This document shows, one piece after another, positions 15,591 through 23,929 of a stretch of 52,593 nucleotides of DNA (positions are counted from its first letter, which is position 1; every line of letters begins with the position of its first letter). The notes beneath the pieces are model-generated. The model did not search any database, had not been told where the DNA came from, and saw only the letters and a list, made by a program, of their open reading frames with translations. The DNA is from DASULK01 sp036381835 (GTDB lineage Bacteria; Actinomycetota; Actinomycetes; Mycobacteriales; Micromonosporaceae). The position numbers and the translations under genes are program-made. The stretch lies in contig DASVCA010000176.1 of NCBI GenBank assembly GCA_036381835.1, positions 1 to 52,593 of the forward strand, written 5' to 3'.

Positions 15591-17108
15591 TCAGCCGCCG
15601 GTGAGCGCCTCCAGGAGGTCCTTGGCGCTCGGGCAGCGGTCGAGCAGCGCACCCACGTGCTTCTTCGTGCCGCGTTCCGGTTCCATCATGGGCACCCGGA
15701 CCAGCGACTCGCGACCGACGTCGAAGATCACCGAATCCCAGCTCGCCGCCACCACCTCCGACCCGTACTGGGCCAGGCACCGGCCGCGGAAGTAGGCGCG
15801 GGTGTCCTCCGGCGGTTCCACCATCGCCGTCCGTGTCTGCTCGTCCGACAGCAGGGTTCGCATGGCGCCGCGCTGCACCAGGCGGTGGTAGAGGCCCTTC
15901 TCCGGCCGCACGTCGGCGTACTGCAGGTCGACCAGCTGCAGTTTCGGCGACGACCAGTCCAGCCCCTCCCGTTCCCGGTAGCCCTCGAGCAGCCGCAGCT
16001 TGGCCACCCAGTCCAGTTCCCCGGCGCAGAGCATGGGGTCGCGACCGAGCCGGGTGAGGACGTCCTCCCAGCGGTCGAGGACATCCGCGGTGGCCTCGTC
16101 CACATCGTCGCCGTACCGGTCCTCCACGAAGGAACGGGCCCGCTCCAGGTACGCCCACTGCAGGTCGAGTCCGGTCAGCCGCCGCCCGTCCCGCAACCGC
16201 ACCAGGTGCGTCAGCGACGGATCGTGGCTGATCGCCTTGAGCTCCGCGACCGGATCGGCGATGCCCAGGTCGGCGGTGACCGCCTTCTCCTCGATCATGG
16301 TGAGGACGAGCGCGGTGGTGCCGACCTTCAGGTAGGTGGAGATCTCCGACAGGTTGGCGTCGCCGATGATGACATGCAGCCGCCGGTACTTGTCGGCGTC
16401 GGCGTGCGGCTCGTCGCGGGTGTTGATGATCGGCCGCTTGAGTGTCGTCTCCAGACCCACCTCGACCTCGAAGAAGTCGGCCCGCTGGGAGATCTGGAAG
16501 CCCGGCTGCGAGCCGTCCTGCCCGATGCCCACCCGCCCCGCGCCGCAGACCACCTGGCGGCTGACGAAGAACGGGGTGAGATACGTGACGAGGTCGGCGA
16601 AGGGCGTCTGCCGCCGCATCAGGTAATTCTCGTGGGCGCCGTAGCTGGCGCCCTTGTTGTCGGTGTTGTTCTTGTAGAGGTGGATCGGGTGGGTGCCGGG
16701 GATCGTCGCCGCGCGCCGCGCGGCCTCCGCCATCACCCGCTCACCCGCCTTGTCCCAGCGCACCAGGTCCAGCGGGTTGGTCACCTCCGGGGTGGAGTAC
16801 TCCGGGTGGGCGTGGTCGACGTAGAGGCGCGCGCCGTTGGTGAGGATCACATTGGCCAGGCCGAGGTCCTCGTCCGCGAGCGCCTCCGCCGGATCGTAGA
16901 CCGCACCGGAATAGGTGAAACCGCGCGCGTCCCGAAGCGGCGACTCCTCCTCGTAGTCCCACCGGGCCCGCCCCCCGCGCGTCAACTCCGGACGCGCACC
17001 GTAGGCGTTGACCACCTGCGACGAGGTGACCATCGGATTGGCCCCGGGCTGTCCCGGCACCGAGATGCCGTACTCGACCTCGGTGCCCATGATCCGCCGT
17101 ACGCTCAT
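15591..17108 (-). CDS. dop: Depupylase/deamidase Dop
   Basis: A 505-residue PafA paralogue that removes Pup from substrates and, where Pup ends in Gln, also deamidates it. Here Pup already ends in Glu, so depupylation should be the main job. Metal-binding Glu10 lies in MGTEVEYGIS. The insertion after it (about 20-65) distinguishes Dop from PafA. Asp98 in RLYVDHAHPEYSTPE corresponds to the catalytic Asp. LYKNNTDNKGASYGAHENY and RPIINTRDEPHADADKYRRL are shared with PafA. The ATG at 17108 has TAGGCT 6 bases upstream and no Shine-Dalgarno. It follows mpa by 119 bp. Confidence 0.96.
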   Translation of the reverse strand: MSVRRIMGTEVEYGISVPGQPGANPMVTSSQVVNAYGARPELTRGGRARWDYEEESPLRDARGFTYSGAVYDPAEALADEDLGLANVILTNGARLYVDHAHPEYSTPEVTNPLDLVRWDKAGERVMAEAARRAATIPGTHPIHLYKNNTDNKGASYGAHENYLMRRQTPFADLVTYLTPFFVSRQVVCGAGRVGIGQDGSQPGFQISQRADFFEVEVGLETTLKRPIINTRDEPHADADKYRRLHVIIGDANLSEISTYLKVGTTALVLTMIEEKAVTADLGIADPVAELKAISHDPSLTHLVRLRDGRRLTGLDLQWAYLERARSFVEDRYGDDVDEATADVLDRWEDVLTRLGRDPMLCAGELDWVAKLRLLEGYREREGLDWSSPKLQLVDLQYADVRPEKGLYHRLVQRGAMRTLLSDEQTRTAMVEPPEDTRAYFRGRCLAQYGSEVVAASWDSVIFDVGRESLVRVPMMEPERGTKKHVGALLDRCPSAKDLLEALTGG

Positions 17109-17114
17109 GCGTCG

Positions 17115-17120
17115 AGCCTA
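17115..17120 (-). promoter_or_regulatory. -10 element for leaderless dop
   Basis: TAGGCT on the minus strand, 6 bases before the dop ATG. It suggests that dop-pup-prcBA can be transcribed independently of mpa. Confidence 0.5.
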
Positions 17121-17227
17121 GCCCGCCGCGCACCGCACCGGGCGGCATGCCGGGCGAGGACGCCGCCGCCCTCGCCCGCGGACCACCGCCTGGGCGTGCG
17201 TGGCCCGGCGACCGGACCACGCACGCG

Positions 17228-19006
17228 TCACAGGTACTGGCCGGTGTTGCTGGCCGTCTCGATGGACCGGCCGGCCTCCACACCCTTGCCCCCGGAGACC
17301 AGGGTTCGAATGTAGACGATCCGCTCGCCCTTCTTGCCGGAGATGCGAGCCCAGTCGTCCGGGTTGGTGGTGTTGGGCAGGTCCTCGTTCTCCCGGAACT
17401 CGTCGACGCACGCGTCGAGCAGGTGCTGCAGGCGCAGCCCCTTGCGGCCGGTGGCGAGGAACTCCTTGATGGCCATCTTCTTGGCCCGGTCGACGATGTT
17501 CTGGATCATCGCGCCGGAGTTGAAGTCCTTGAAATAGAGGACTTCCTTGTCGCCGTTGGCGTAGGTGACCTCCAGGAAGCGGTTCTCCTCGGTCTCGGCG
17601 TACATCCGCAGGACCACCGCCTCGATCATCGCCTCGACCGTGGTTTGCGGATCGTCGCCGTGCTCGGCCAGGTCGTCCGGGTGCAACGGCAGATCGGGGC
17701 GGATGTACTTGGAGAAGATGTCCTTGGCCGCCTCCGCGTCCGGACGCTCGATCTTGATCTTGACGTCGAGTCGTCCCGGACGCAGGATCGCCGGGTCGAT
17801 CATGTCCTCCCGGTTCGACGCGCCGATGACGATGACGTTCTCCAGCCCCTCCACACCGTCGATCTCCGACAGCAGCTGCGGGACGATCGTGTTCTCCACA
17901 TCCGAGGACACACCCGAACCGCGGGTGCGGAACACGGAATCCATCTCATCGAAGAACACGATGACCGGAGTGCCTTCGCCGGCCTTCTCCCGCGCCCGCT
18001 GGAAGATCAACCGGATGTGCCGCTCGGTCTCCCCGACGTACTTATTCAGCAGCTCCGGGCCCTTGATGTTGAGGAAGTAGCTGGTGTGCTTCTCCTCGCC
18101 GCGCCGGGCCGCGATCTGCTTGGCCAGCGAATTCGCCACCGCCTTCGCGATCAACGTCTTACCGCAGCCGGGCGGCCCGTAGAGCAGGATGCCCTTCGGC
18201 GGGCGCAGCTGGTGCTCCCGGAACAGGTCGGCGTGCAGGAACGGCAGCTCCACCGCGTCGCGGATCAGCTCGATCTGCGTCTGCAGGCCGCCGATGTCGC
18301 CGTAGTCGACGTCCGGCACCTCTTCGAGGACCAGCTCCTCGACCTCGCTCTTCGGGATGCGCTCATAGGCGTACGCCGACCGCGGCTCCACCAGGAGGGA
18401 GTCGCCGGCACGCAGCGGCGCACCGACCAGCGTGTCGGCCAGGTGGACCACCCGCTCCTCGTCGGCGTGGGACACCACCAACGCCCGCTCCGGCAGCCCG
18501 TCCGAGCCGTCCAGCAGCTCCTTGAGCATCATCACCTCGCCGGCCCGCTCGTAGCCGAGCGCGGCGACGACGTTGAGCGCGTCGTTGAGCAGCACCTCCT
18601 GACCCCGCCGCAACTGGCCCACGTCGACCGCGGGTGAGACCGCGACCCGCAGCTTGCGCCCACCGGTGAAGACATCCACCGTGCCGTCGTCGTTGCGGGC
18701 CAGGAAAACCCCGTACCCGCTGGGCGGTTGCGCGAGCCGATCGATCTCCTCCTTGAGGCTCACGATCTGCGCGCGCGCCTCCTTGAGCGTGTTGACCAGC
18801 CGCTCGTTGTTCTCGGTGAGCCGCGCCAGCTGGGCCTGGGTGGCGGCCAACCGCTCCTCCAGCTGCCGTACTTGCCGAGGGCCCTCGTTCAGCTTGCGGC
18901 GCAGCAGAGCGAGCTCCTCCTGCAGGAACGCGACCTGGGTGGAGAGATCATGCGCCTCCTTCTCCCACCGGGCGGCGCGCGAGTCCGCGTCGTCGCTGCG
19001 TGCCAC
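17228..19006 (-). CDS. mpa: Proteasome-activating AAA+ ATPase Mpa/ARC
   Basis: A 592-residue hexameric unfoldase that captures pupylated proteins and feeds them to the 20S core. The N-terminal coiled coil (about 15-93, LQEELALLRRKLNEG) binds Pup. Two OB-fold domains follow (about 95-215). The AAA module has Walker A GPPGCGKT at 277-284, Walker B IVFFDEMD at about 349-356 and the arginine-finger region ASNREDMIDPAILRPGRLD. The protein ends in GQYL, the conserved tail whose penultimate Tyr docks into the alpha ring and opens the gate. The GTG at 19006 has GGGGAGG 6 bases upstream. It is first gene of the minus-strand proteasome group. Confidence 0.97.
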   Translation of the reverse strand: MARSDDADSRAARWEKEAHDLSTQVAFLQEELALLRRKLNEGPRQVRQLEERLAATQAQLARLTENNERLVNTLKEARAQIVSLKEEIDRLAQPPSGYGVFLARNDDGTVDVFTGGRKLRVAVSPAVDVGQLRRGQEVLLNDALNVVAALGYERAGEVMMLKELLDGSDGLPERALVVSHADEERVVHLADTLVGAPLRAGDSLLVEPRSAYAYERIPKSEVEELVLEEVPDVDYGDIGGLQTQIELIRDAVELPFLHADLFREHQLRPPKGILLYGPPGCGKTLIAKAVANSLAKQIAARRGEEKHTSYFLNIKGPELLNKYVGETERHIRLIFQRAREKAGEGTPVIVFFDEMDSVFRTRGSGVSSDVENTIVPQLLSEIDGVEGLENVIVIGASNREDMIDPAILRPGRLDVKIKIERPDAEAAKDIFSKYIRPDLPLHPDDLAEHGDDPQTTVEAMIEAVVLRMYAETEENRFLEVTYANGDKEVLYFKDFNSGAMIQNIVDRAKKMAIKEFLATGRKGLRLQHLLDACVDEFRENEDLPNTTNPDDWARISGKKGERIVYIRTLVSGGKGVEAGRSIETASNTGQYL

Positions 19007-19139
19007 GTCCCACCTCCCCGGACTTGAACTCCTGCCCTAACCCTAACCGTTCGGGCGACGATCCGAACCCTCCCGACACTCTCGTTTGCAAACCACGATC
19101 GTTCGCGCTGCGCCCCGCGGGCCGCCGAACACCGTCGGG

Positions 19140-19145
19140 TACCGT
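19140..19145 (+). promoter_or_regulatory. Possible -10 element for the ferredoxin gene
   Basis: TACCGT lies about 33 bases before the GTG at 19179. A start near 19152 would give a short leader that includes the GGGGAGG ribosome binding site. Confidence 0.3.
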
Positions 19146-19178
19146 CAGCGTGAGCGAAGAAGCATGGGGAGGTACGCG

Positions 19179-19472
19179 GTGACGGTGCGGACCGAGACCG
19201 ACGAACTGCAGGTCTGGATCGACCAGGACCTCTGCACCGGCGACGGGTTGTGCGCCCAGTACGCCCCGGAGGTCTTCGAACTGGACATCGACGGCCTCGC
19301 CTACGTCAAGGACGGATCCGGGCGACTGCGGCAGGACCCCGGCAGCCGCGCGGACGTCCCCGCCCACCTGCGACTGGAGGTGATCGACGCGGCCCGGGAG
19401 TGCCCGGGCGAGTGCATCCACGTGCTTCGCCGCGCCGACGACGTCGAGATCGCCGGCCCGGACGCGCAGTAG
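19179..19472 (+). CDS. 3Fe-4S-type ferredoxin
   Basis: A 97-residue ferredoxin of the single-cluster type common in actinobacteria, often partnering cytochrome P450s. The ligand pattern is Cys19-x5-Cys25 (CTGDGLC) and, near the end, Cys75-Pro (ECPGECIHV). Asp22 occupies the place of the second Cys of a 4Fe-4S motif, consistent with a 3Fe-4S cluster. Cys79 is an extra cysteine. APEVFELDIDG after Cys25 is typical. The GTG at 19179 has GGGGAGG 6 bases upstream and is preferred over upstream in-frame ATG 19164 and GTG 19149-19151. No P450 or reductase is nearby. The stop abuts a convergent gene with no gap. Confidence 0.85.
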   Translation: MTVRTETDELQVWIDQDLCTGDGLCAQYAPEVFELDIDGLAYVKDGSGRLRQDPGSRADVPAHLRLEVIDAARECPGECIHVLRRADDVEIAGPDAQ

Positions 19473-20042
19473 CTAACGCAGCGGCCGCCCGACCCTGGCG
19501 GCGACCAGGCGGGCGAACTCCTCCAACCGGCTGATCTGGCCGGCGCCGCCGTCCTCCAACGTCTTACCGAACCGCAGCGCATCGTGCCGCGGCTGGTGCG
19601 GCTCATCCAGCGGATGGCTCTCGTCCAAGGTGCTGAGCAGCAGATAGACGTCCACGCCGGTGACCCGCAACAACCCGTGCTCGTCCCGAACCAGCCGACG
19701 CCGGCAGCCGACCTCGGTGATGCTGCACAACGGCACCACCCGCAGCGACGACGTCATCGCCCCGGGCGCATCCTCACCGTCGGGCACATCCTCGCCGTGC
19801 CACAGGATCAGACGGCTGCCGTCGCAGACGGCCACCTCCTGCCACACCCCGTTGACCTCGTTGACGAAACGCTCCAAGGTGAACCCGAGCGGCTCGCCAC
19901 CGTCGAGCACCTCCTCGAGCGCCTCCAACGCCACCTCCGGATCACGCAGGTAGGCCCGGGCGGCCGAGGCCAGATCCCGGTACGGCGACCAGTCCGGGAA
20001 CACCGCCGGCAGATCCCGGGCACCGAAGGTCGGCGGAATCAT
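19473..20042 (-). CDS. Conserved hypothetical protein downstream of trmI
   Basis: A soluble, acidic protein of 189 residues that I cannot assign with confidence; it may belong to an actinobacterial DUF. It has mixed alpha/beta character. Segments include FPDWSPYRDLASAARAYLRD, LEALEEVLDGGEPLGFTLER and GVDVYLLLSTLDES, and there are no clear catalytic motifs or membrane segments. Its ATG overlaps the trmI TGA as ATGA, with a GGAGGAGGG inside the last trmI codons, so translation is coupled to trmI. It is third in the run M50 protease-trmI-this gene. Confidence 0.8.
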   Translation of the reverse strand: MIPPTFGARDLPAVFPDWSPYRDLASAARAYLRDPEVALEALEEVLDGGEPLGFTLERFVNEVNGVWQEVAVCDGSRLILWHGEDVPDGEDAPGAMTSSLRVVPLCSITEVGCRRRLVRDEHGLLRVTGVDVYLLLSTLDESHPLDEPHQPRHDALRFGKTLEDGGAGQISRLEEFARLVAARVGRPLR

Positions 20043-20938
20043 CCCTCCTCCTCGGAACCGCGTTTGCGCTGCGCGTACGCCTCGGCGCCCTTGCTCGGCT
20101 TACGCCGCCGCGGCGGGGCGACCACACCCGGGGCCAGGCGGCGGGCGGAGACCAGGAACGCCGTGTGCGCCACCATACGGTGACCCGGGCGCACCGCCAA
20201 CCCCTCGGCGTGCCAGTCACGCACCAGCGTCTCCCACACCCGCGGCTCGGTGAACCCGCCCCGCTCGCGCAACGCCTCCACCAGTTCGGACAGCTGCGGG
20301 GTGGTCGCCACGTAGCCGATGAAGACCCCACCGGGCACCAGGGCCCGCTCGACCACGTCGAGCACCTCCCACGGGGTCAGCATGTCGAGGATGATCCGGT
20401 CGAACCCGGACTCGTCGCAGTCCCGCACATCCTCGACCCGCAGCCGCCAGCCCGGGTGCGGGCCACCGAAGTACGCCTCCACGTTACGGCGGGCGATCTC
20501 GGCGAAGTCGGCCCGCAACTCGTAGGAGTGCACCTCACCGTCCGGGGCGACGGCACGCAGCAGCCAACAGGTCAACGCACCCGACCCGACACCGGCTTCG
20601 AGCACCTTCGCGCCGGGGAAGATGTCACCCTCGGCCAGGATCTGAGCCGCATCCTTCGGATAGATCACCTGCGCGCCTCGCGGCATCGACAGCACATAGT
20701 CGGCCAGCAACGGGCGCAACGCGAGATAGCTCGTACCGCCCGTCGAGGTCACCACGCTGCCGTCGGGCGACCCGATGATCTCGTCGTGGGGCAGGGCACC
20801 CCGGTGGGTGTGGAACACCCGACCCGGCTCCAGCGTGATCAGGTTCGTCCGCCCCTTGGGGTCGGTCAGCTGCACCCGGTCACCCGGGCGGAACGGTCCG
20901 CGTCGGACCGCACGGTCAAAGGTCGTGGACTGAGTCAC
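20039..20938 (-). CDS. trmI: tRNA (adenine-58-N1)-methyltransferase TrmI
   Basis: A SAM-dependent methyltransferase that makes m1A58 in the tRNA T-loop, acting as a tetramer. Length is 299 residues. The N-terminal beta domain (FRPGDRVQLTDPKGR) precedes the Rossmann domain. The latter has motif I KVLEAGVGSGALT (111-123), the SAM-ribose acidic residue in VHSYELRADFAE, and IILDMLTPWEVLD as the conserved catalytic-pocket segment. The C-terminal tail is very basic (PPRRRKPSKGAEAYAQRKR). The GTG at 20938 overlaps the stop of the upstream M50 gene as GTGA. The position matches trmI (Rv2118c) in the mycobacterial order. Confidence 0.94.
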   Translation of the reverse strand: MTQSTTFDRAVRRGPFRPGDRVQLTDPKGRTNLITLEPGRVFHTHRGALPHDEIIGSPDGSVVTSTGGTSYLALRPLLADYVLSMPRGAQVIYPKDAAQILAEGDIFPGAKVLEAGVGSGALTCWLLRAVAPDGEVHSYELRADFAEIARRNVEAYFGGPHPGWRLRVEDVRDCDESGFDRIILDMLTPWEVLDVVERALVPGGVFIGYVATTPQLSELVEALRERGGFTEPRVWETLVRDWHAEGLAVRPGHRMVAHTAFLVSARRLAPGVVAPPRRRKPSKGAEAYAQRKRGSEEEG

Positions 20939-22083
20939 CGGTTAGTCGTCCGTTTCGGCTCAAGGAACTGCGCCAGATCGGCGATGTGCAGCACGCCGAG
21001 GACATCTTCCCCCGCCGTCACCACATACAGGTTCGCCGGTCGGGCCTGTACGGCGCGGATCACCTGCTCGCCGCCGAGATCAGCCGGCAGCACCGGCAAC
21101 GTGGCGGTACTGCGGGCCACCGTGTCCACCGCCACCCAGGGCCGACGCTCGACCGGCACCGCCGCCGCCGCGGCGGGATCGACCAGCCCGAACAGCCGAC
21201 CGGAGGAGTCGGTGACCCCCAGCAGGGCACCGGCCGGGCCGGCCGCGGCACCCCGCCGCTGCGCCTCGGCCAGCGGCGTCCCGGTAGGCACCGGGTGGAT
21301 GGGCCGCATCATCCGCCGGACGTCGACGAACGGGAGCCGGCGGCTGATACGGGCGCTACGGATCGCCTGCCCCGCACCCCGCCACAGGGTGAACGCCACC
21401 AGCAGCATCAGCGCCAGCCCGAACGGGGACAACGTGCCCGCCAAGGCCGGCAGGACCACCAGCACCGCGGTGGCGACCGCCACCGCACGGCCCGCCCAGC
21501 CGGCCACCTCGGTGCCGAAGTGCCGGTCCCGGCTGGCCGCCCACACCACCGCCCGCAACGCCCGACCGCCGTCGAGCGGCAGCCCGGGCAGCAGGTTGAA
21601 CCCCGCCACGATCAGATTACCGGCGGCCAGCAGGAAAGCGAGCTGGCTGGCGACAGTGCGATCGGGCAGCGCGTAGGCGACCACGGCGGCCAGCAACCCG
21701 AGCCCCAGGGAGACCGCCGGCCCGGCCAACGAGACCAGCACATCCACCCGGGGGCGGGGCGCGTCCCGGTCCATCTCCGTGTAGCCGCCCAGCAGCTCGA
21801 GGGTGATGCCCCGCACCCCGATACCGAACCGCCGCGCGGTCAGGGCGTGACCGAGCTCGTGCAACAGCACCGAGGCGAGCAGGCTGACCACGAACCCGAA
21901 CCCCACCAGGTAACCCGCGGCCGGTGACACATCGAGCCGGCGCTGGGCGAACGCCCCGTACGTCACCGTGACCAGCGCGGCGAGCAGAAACACGGAGGTG
22001 TTCACATAGACCGGTATCCCGAGCAGACGCCCGAGCATCAGGCCGGGACGCCGGTCGGCCGGGCGAGGGGCGCTGTCGTCCAT
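20935..22083 (-). CDS. Site-2-type M50 zinc metalloprotease with CBS-like tail
   Basis: An intramembrane metalloprotease of 382 residues, family M50B (SpoIVFB/Rip-like), which cleaves substrates inside the membrane. Zinc ligands are in VLLHELGHALTAR (His75, Glu76, His79) and the distal NLLPGLPLDGG (Asp172). About six hydrophobic helices span 25-235. The C-terminal 130 residues resemble a CBS pair (MMRPIHPVPTGTPLAEAQ, then GVTDSSGRLFGLVD), which could bind a nucleotide. The ATG at 22083 has TAGCAT 7 bases upstream, so it is probably leaderless. It is first in the run with trmI. Substrates are unknown; an anti-sigma factor is one possibility. Confidence 0.9.
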   Translation of the reverse strand: MDDSAPRPADRRPGLMLGRLLGIPVYVNTSVFLLAALVTVTYGAFAQRRLDVSPAAGYLVGFGFVVSLLASVLLHELGHALTARRFGIGVRGITLELLGGYTEMDRDAPRPRVDVLVSLAGPAVSLGLGLLAAVVAYALPDRTVASQLAFLLAAGNLIVAGFNLLPGLPLDGGRALRAVVWAASRDRHFGTEVAGWAGRAVAVATAVLVVLPALAGTLSPFGLALMLLVAFTLWRGAGQAIRSARISRRLPFVDVRRMMRPIHPVPTGTPLAEAQRRGAAAGPAGALLGVTDSSGRLFGLVDPAAAAAVPVERRPWVAVDTVARSTATLPVLPADLGGEQVIRAVQARPANLYVVTAGEDVLGVLHIADLAQFLEPKRTTNR

Positions 22084-22090
22084 CGCACCG

Positions 22091-22096
22091 ATGCTA
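22091..22096 (-). promoter_or_regulatory. -10 element for leaderless M50 protease gene
   Basis: TAGCAT on the minus strand, 7 bases before the ATG at 22083. Confidence 0.5.
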
Positions 22097-22154
22097 CGGA
22101 ACCGCCGCCCGCCCGCACACCCGGCCGGGCCGCGCCCCCGTCGTACCCGTCGCA

Positions 22155-22160
22155 TAACCT
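22155..22160 (+). promoter_or_regulatory. -10 element for leaderless RecB-like gene
   Basis: TAACCT is followed by 7 bases and the ATG at 22168. A GGAG is present but only one base from the ATG, too close to act as a Shine-Dalgarno. Confidence 0.5.
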
Positions 22161-22167
22161 CCGGAGC

Positions 22168-23055
22168 ATGACAGCGGACGCGGTGACAGCGGCATGCACC
22201 GACCACAGCTCGACGCGGGCCGAGCCGAAGACACTCTCCCCGTCCCGCGCCGCCGACTTCAAAACCTGCCCACTGCTGTACCGCTTCCGCAGCATCGACC
22301 GACTGCCGGAACAACCCACCGTCGAGCAGGCACGGGGAACACTGGTGCACGCCGTGCTCGAGCACCTGTTCGACCTGCCCGCCCCAGAACGCACCCCGGC
22401 CGCCGCGGCGGCGCTCATCGCACCGCAGTGGGCCCGACTCGTCGGCGAACAGCCCGAGCTCGCCGCCCTGTTCGCCACCGACGATCCGGACACGGTGCAG
22501 GACTTCCTCTCCTCGACGCGCGACCTGCTCGACGGCTACTTCCGGGTGGAGGACCCACGCCGGCTGGAACCCGCCGAACGGGAAAGCCTCGTCTCCGCCG
22601 TCGTCGCCGGCGAACTGCTCATCCGGGGCTACATCGACCGCCTCGACGTCGCACCCGACGGGTCGCTGCGGGTGGTCGACTACAAGACCGGCGGCGCCCC
22701 CCGCGAGGCGTTCGAAGCACGCGCCCTCTTTCAGCTGAAGTTCTACGCGTTGGTGCTGTGGCGCACCCGCGGCGTCGTGCCACGGGTACTGCGACTGCTC
22801 TACCTGAAGGACGCCGAGGTCTGCGACTACACACCCGACGCCGACGAGCTGCTGCGCTTCGAACGCACCCTGCTCGCCCTGTGGCGGGCGATCGAGCAGG
22901 CCACCGCCGCCCGCGACTTCCGCCCCAAGCCGAGCAGACTGTGCGGCTGGTGCAGCCACCAGGCCATCTGTCCGACCTTCGGTGGCACACCCCCGCCGTA
23001 CCCGGACTCGCCGCCACCCGGCCACGACCCGGACACCGTGGACGCCGACCTGTGA
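22168..23055 (+). CDS. RecB-family PD-(D/E)XK exonuclease with Fe-S cysteines
   Basis: A 295-residue nuclease of the RecB/Cas4/AddB-C-terminal type, without a helicase domain. The PD-(D/E)XK core is visible as the His in GTLVHAVLEHLF (about 61), the Asp in GYIDRLD, and VVDYKTG with the catalytic Lys. Four cysteines are placed as in 4Fe-4S nucleases: one near the N-terminus (FKTCPLLYRF, Cys34) and CGWCSHQAIC near the C-terminus. It matches the position of Rv2119 in mycobacteria. A role in DNA end-processing is presumed. The stop overlaps the next gene's GTG as GTGA. Confidence 0.88.
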   Translation: MTADAVTAACTDHSSTRAEPKTLSPSRAADFKTCPLLYRFRSIDRLPEQPTVEQARGTLVHAVLEHLFDLPAPERTPAAAAALIAPQWARLVGEQPELAALFATDDPDTVQDFLSSTRDLLDGYFRVEDPRRLEPAERESLVSAVVAGELLIRGYIDRLDVAPDGSLRVVDYKTGGAPREAFEARALFQLKFYALVLWRTRGVVPRVLRLLYLKDAEVCDYTPDADELLRFERTLLALWRAIEQATAARDFRPKPSRLCGWCSHQAICPTFGGTPPPYPDSPPPGHDPDTVDADL

Positions 23056-23780
23056 ACCCGCCGAAGAGGCCCGCCACACCGATACGGCTCCTCCTCGCCG
23101 ACGAGCGACCGCTGCTGCGCACCGGGCTCCGCACCGTGCTGGGTGCCCGCGACGACCTGCACATCGTCGGCGAAGCCGACGACGGCGTCGAAACAGTCGA
23201 CCTGGCCAGACGGCTGCTGCCGGACGTGGTGCTGATGGACGCCCGGATACCACGACTGGACGCCGTCGCCGCGACCCGGCGGATCGTCGCCGACGGACTG
23301 CCGGTACGGGTACTCGTCCTCACCTGCGTCGACTCCGACGAACACCTCATCGAAGCGCTACACGCCGGAGCCAGCGGCGCGCTCGCCAAGGACGTACCCG
23401 CGGACGACCTGGTCAGCGCGATTCACACGGTGGCGGCCGGCCACACCGTACTGGCCCCCCAGCTGCTCCGACGCCTGCTGGACCGCGCCATCACCGCCCC
23501 ACCCGACCCGTCGCAGCCGAAGCCGACCCCACTCGACGTGCTCACCGAACGGGAACGCCAAGTCCTGACCCACCTGGCCGGCGGCCGCTCCAACGCGGAG
23601 ATCGCCGACGCCCTGTCGGTGAGCGAGACGACCGTCAAGACCCACGTCGGTAAACTCCTGACCAAACTCGGCCTACGCGACCGGGTACAGGCCGTGATCC
23701 TCGCCTACGACACCGGACTGGTTCGCCCGCGCGACCACGGCGGCGCGACCACACCCCACCCGCGGCCCGGGCAACCCTGA
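23052..23780 (+). CDS. NarL/LuxR-type response regulator, orphan
   Basis: A two-component response regulator of 242 residues. The receiver domain has the acidic pair Asp17-Glu18 (LLADERP), phospho-acceptor Asp63 (VVLMDARIP), Thr91 and Lys113. The C-terminal LuxR-type helix-turn-helix is LTERERQVLTHLAGGRS, then NAEIADALSVSETTVKTHVG, followed by a short disordered tail. The GTG at 23052 overlaps the RecB-like stop (GTGA). No histidine kinase is adjacent. It is followed after 149 bp by the ABC transporter genes in the same direction, so it may control them, but this is inferred from position only. Confidence 0.9.
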   Translation: MNPPKRPATPIRLLLADERPLLRTGLRTVLGARDDLHIVGEADDGVETVDLARRLLPDVVLMDARIPRLDAVAATRRIVADGLPVRVLVLTCVDSDEHLIEALHAGASGALAKDVPADDLVSAIHTVAAGHTVLAPQLLRRLLDRAITAPPDPSQPKPTPLDVLTERERQVLTHLAGGRSNAEIADALSVSETTVKTHVGKLLTKLGLRDRVQAVILAYDTGLVRPRDHGGATTPHPRPGQP

Positions 23781-23788
23781 CCAGAGAT

Positions 23789-23802
23789 CGGGGATGTCCC
23801 CG
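23789..23802. promoter_or_regulatory. Palindrome upstream of the ABC transporter operon
   Basis: CGGGGATGTCCCCG, 6-bp arms around a central TG, just after the regulator stop and 128 bases before the transporter start. It could be the operator of the preceding response regulator or a weak hairpin. Confidence 0.3.
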
Positions 23803-23929
23803 GCGACAGAAATCCGTGCCGTCTCCCCCCGCCGACCGACGAAACACACCACCCCGGGCGAGAACAATCGACGATGCCGGCCGGCCCAGATCACGGCGAC
23901 CGGCACCGCTTCGACATGGAGGAACCCCG

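Noticed and set aside
15187..16158. Extension of the prcB frame into dop
   Set aside because: PrcB propeptide and Shine-Dalgarno fix the start at 15186; the extension is out of frame with Dop.
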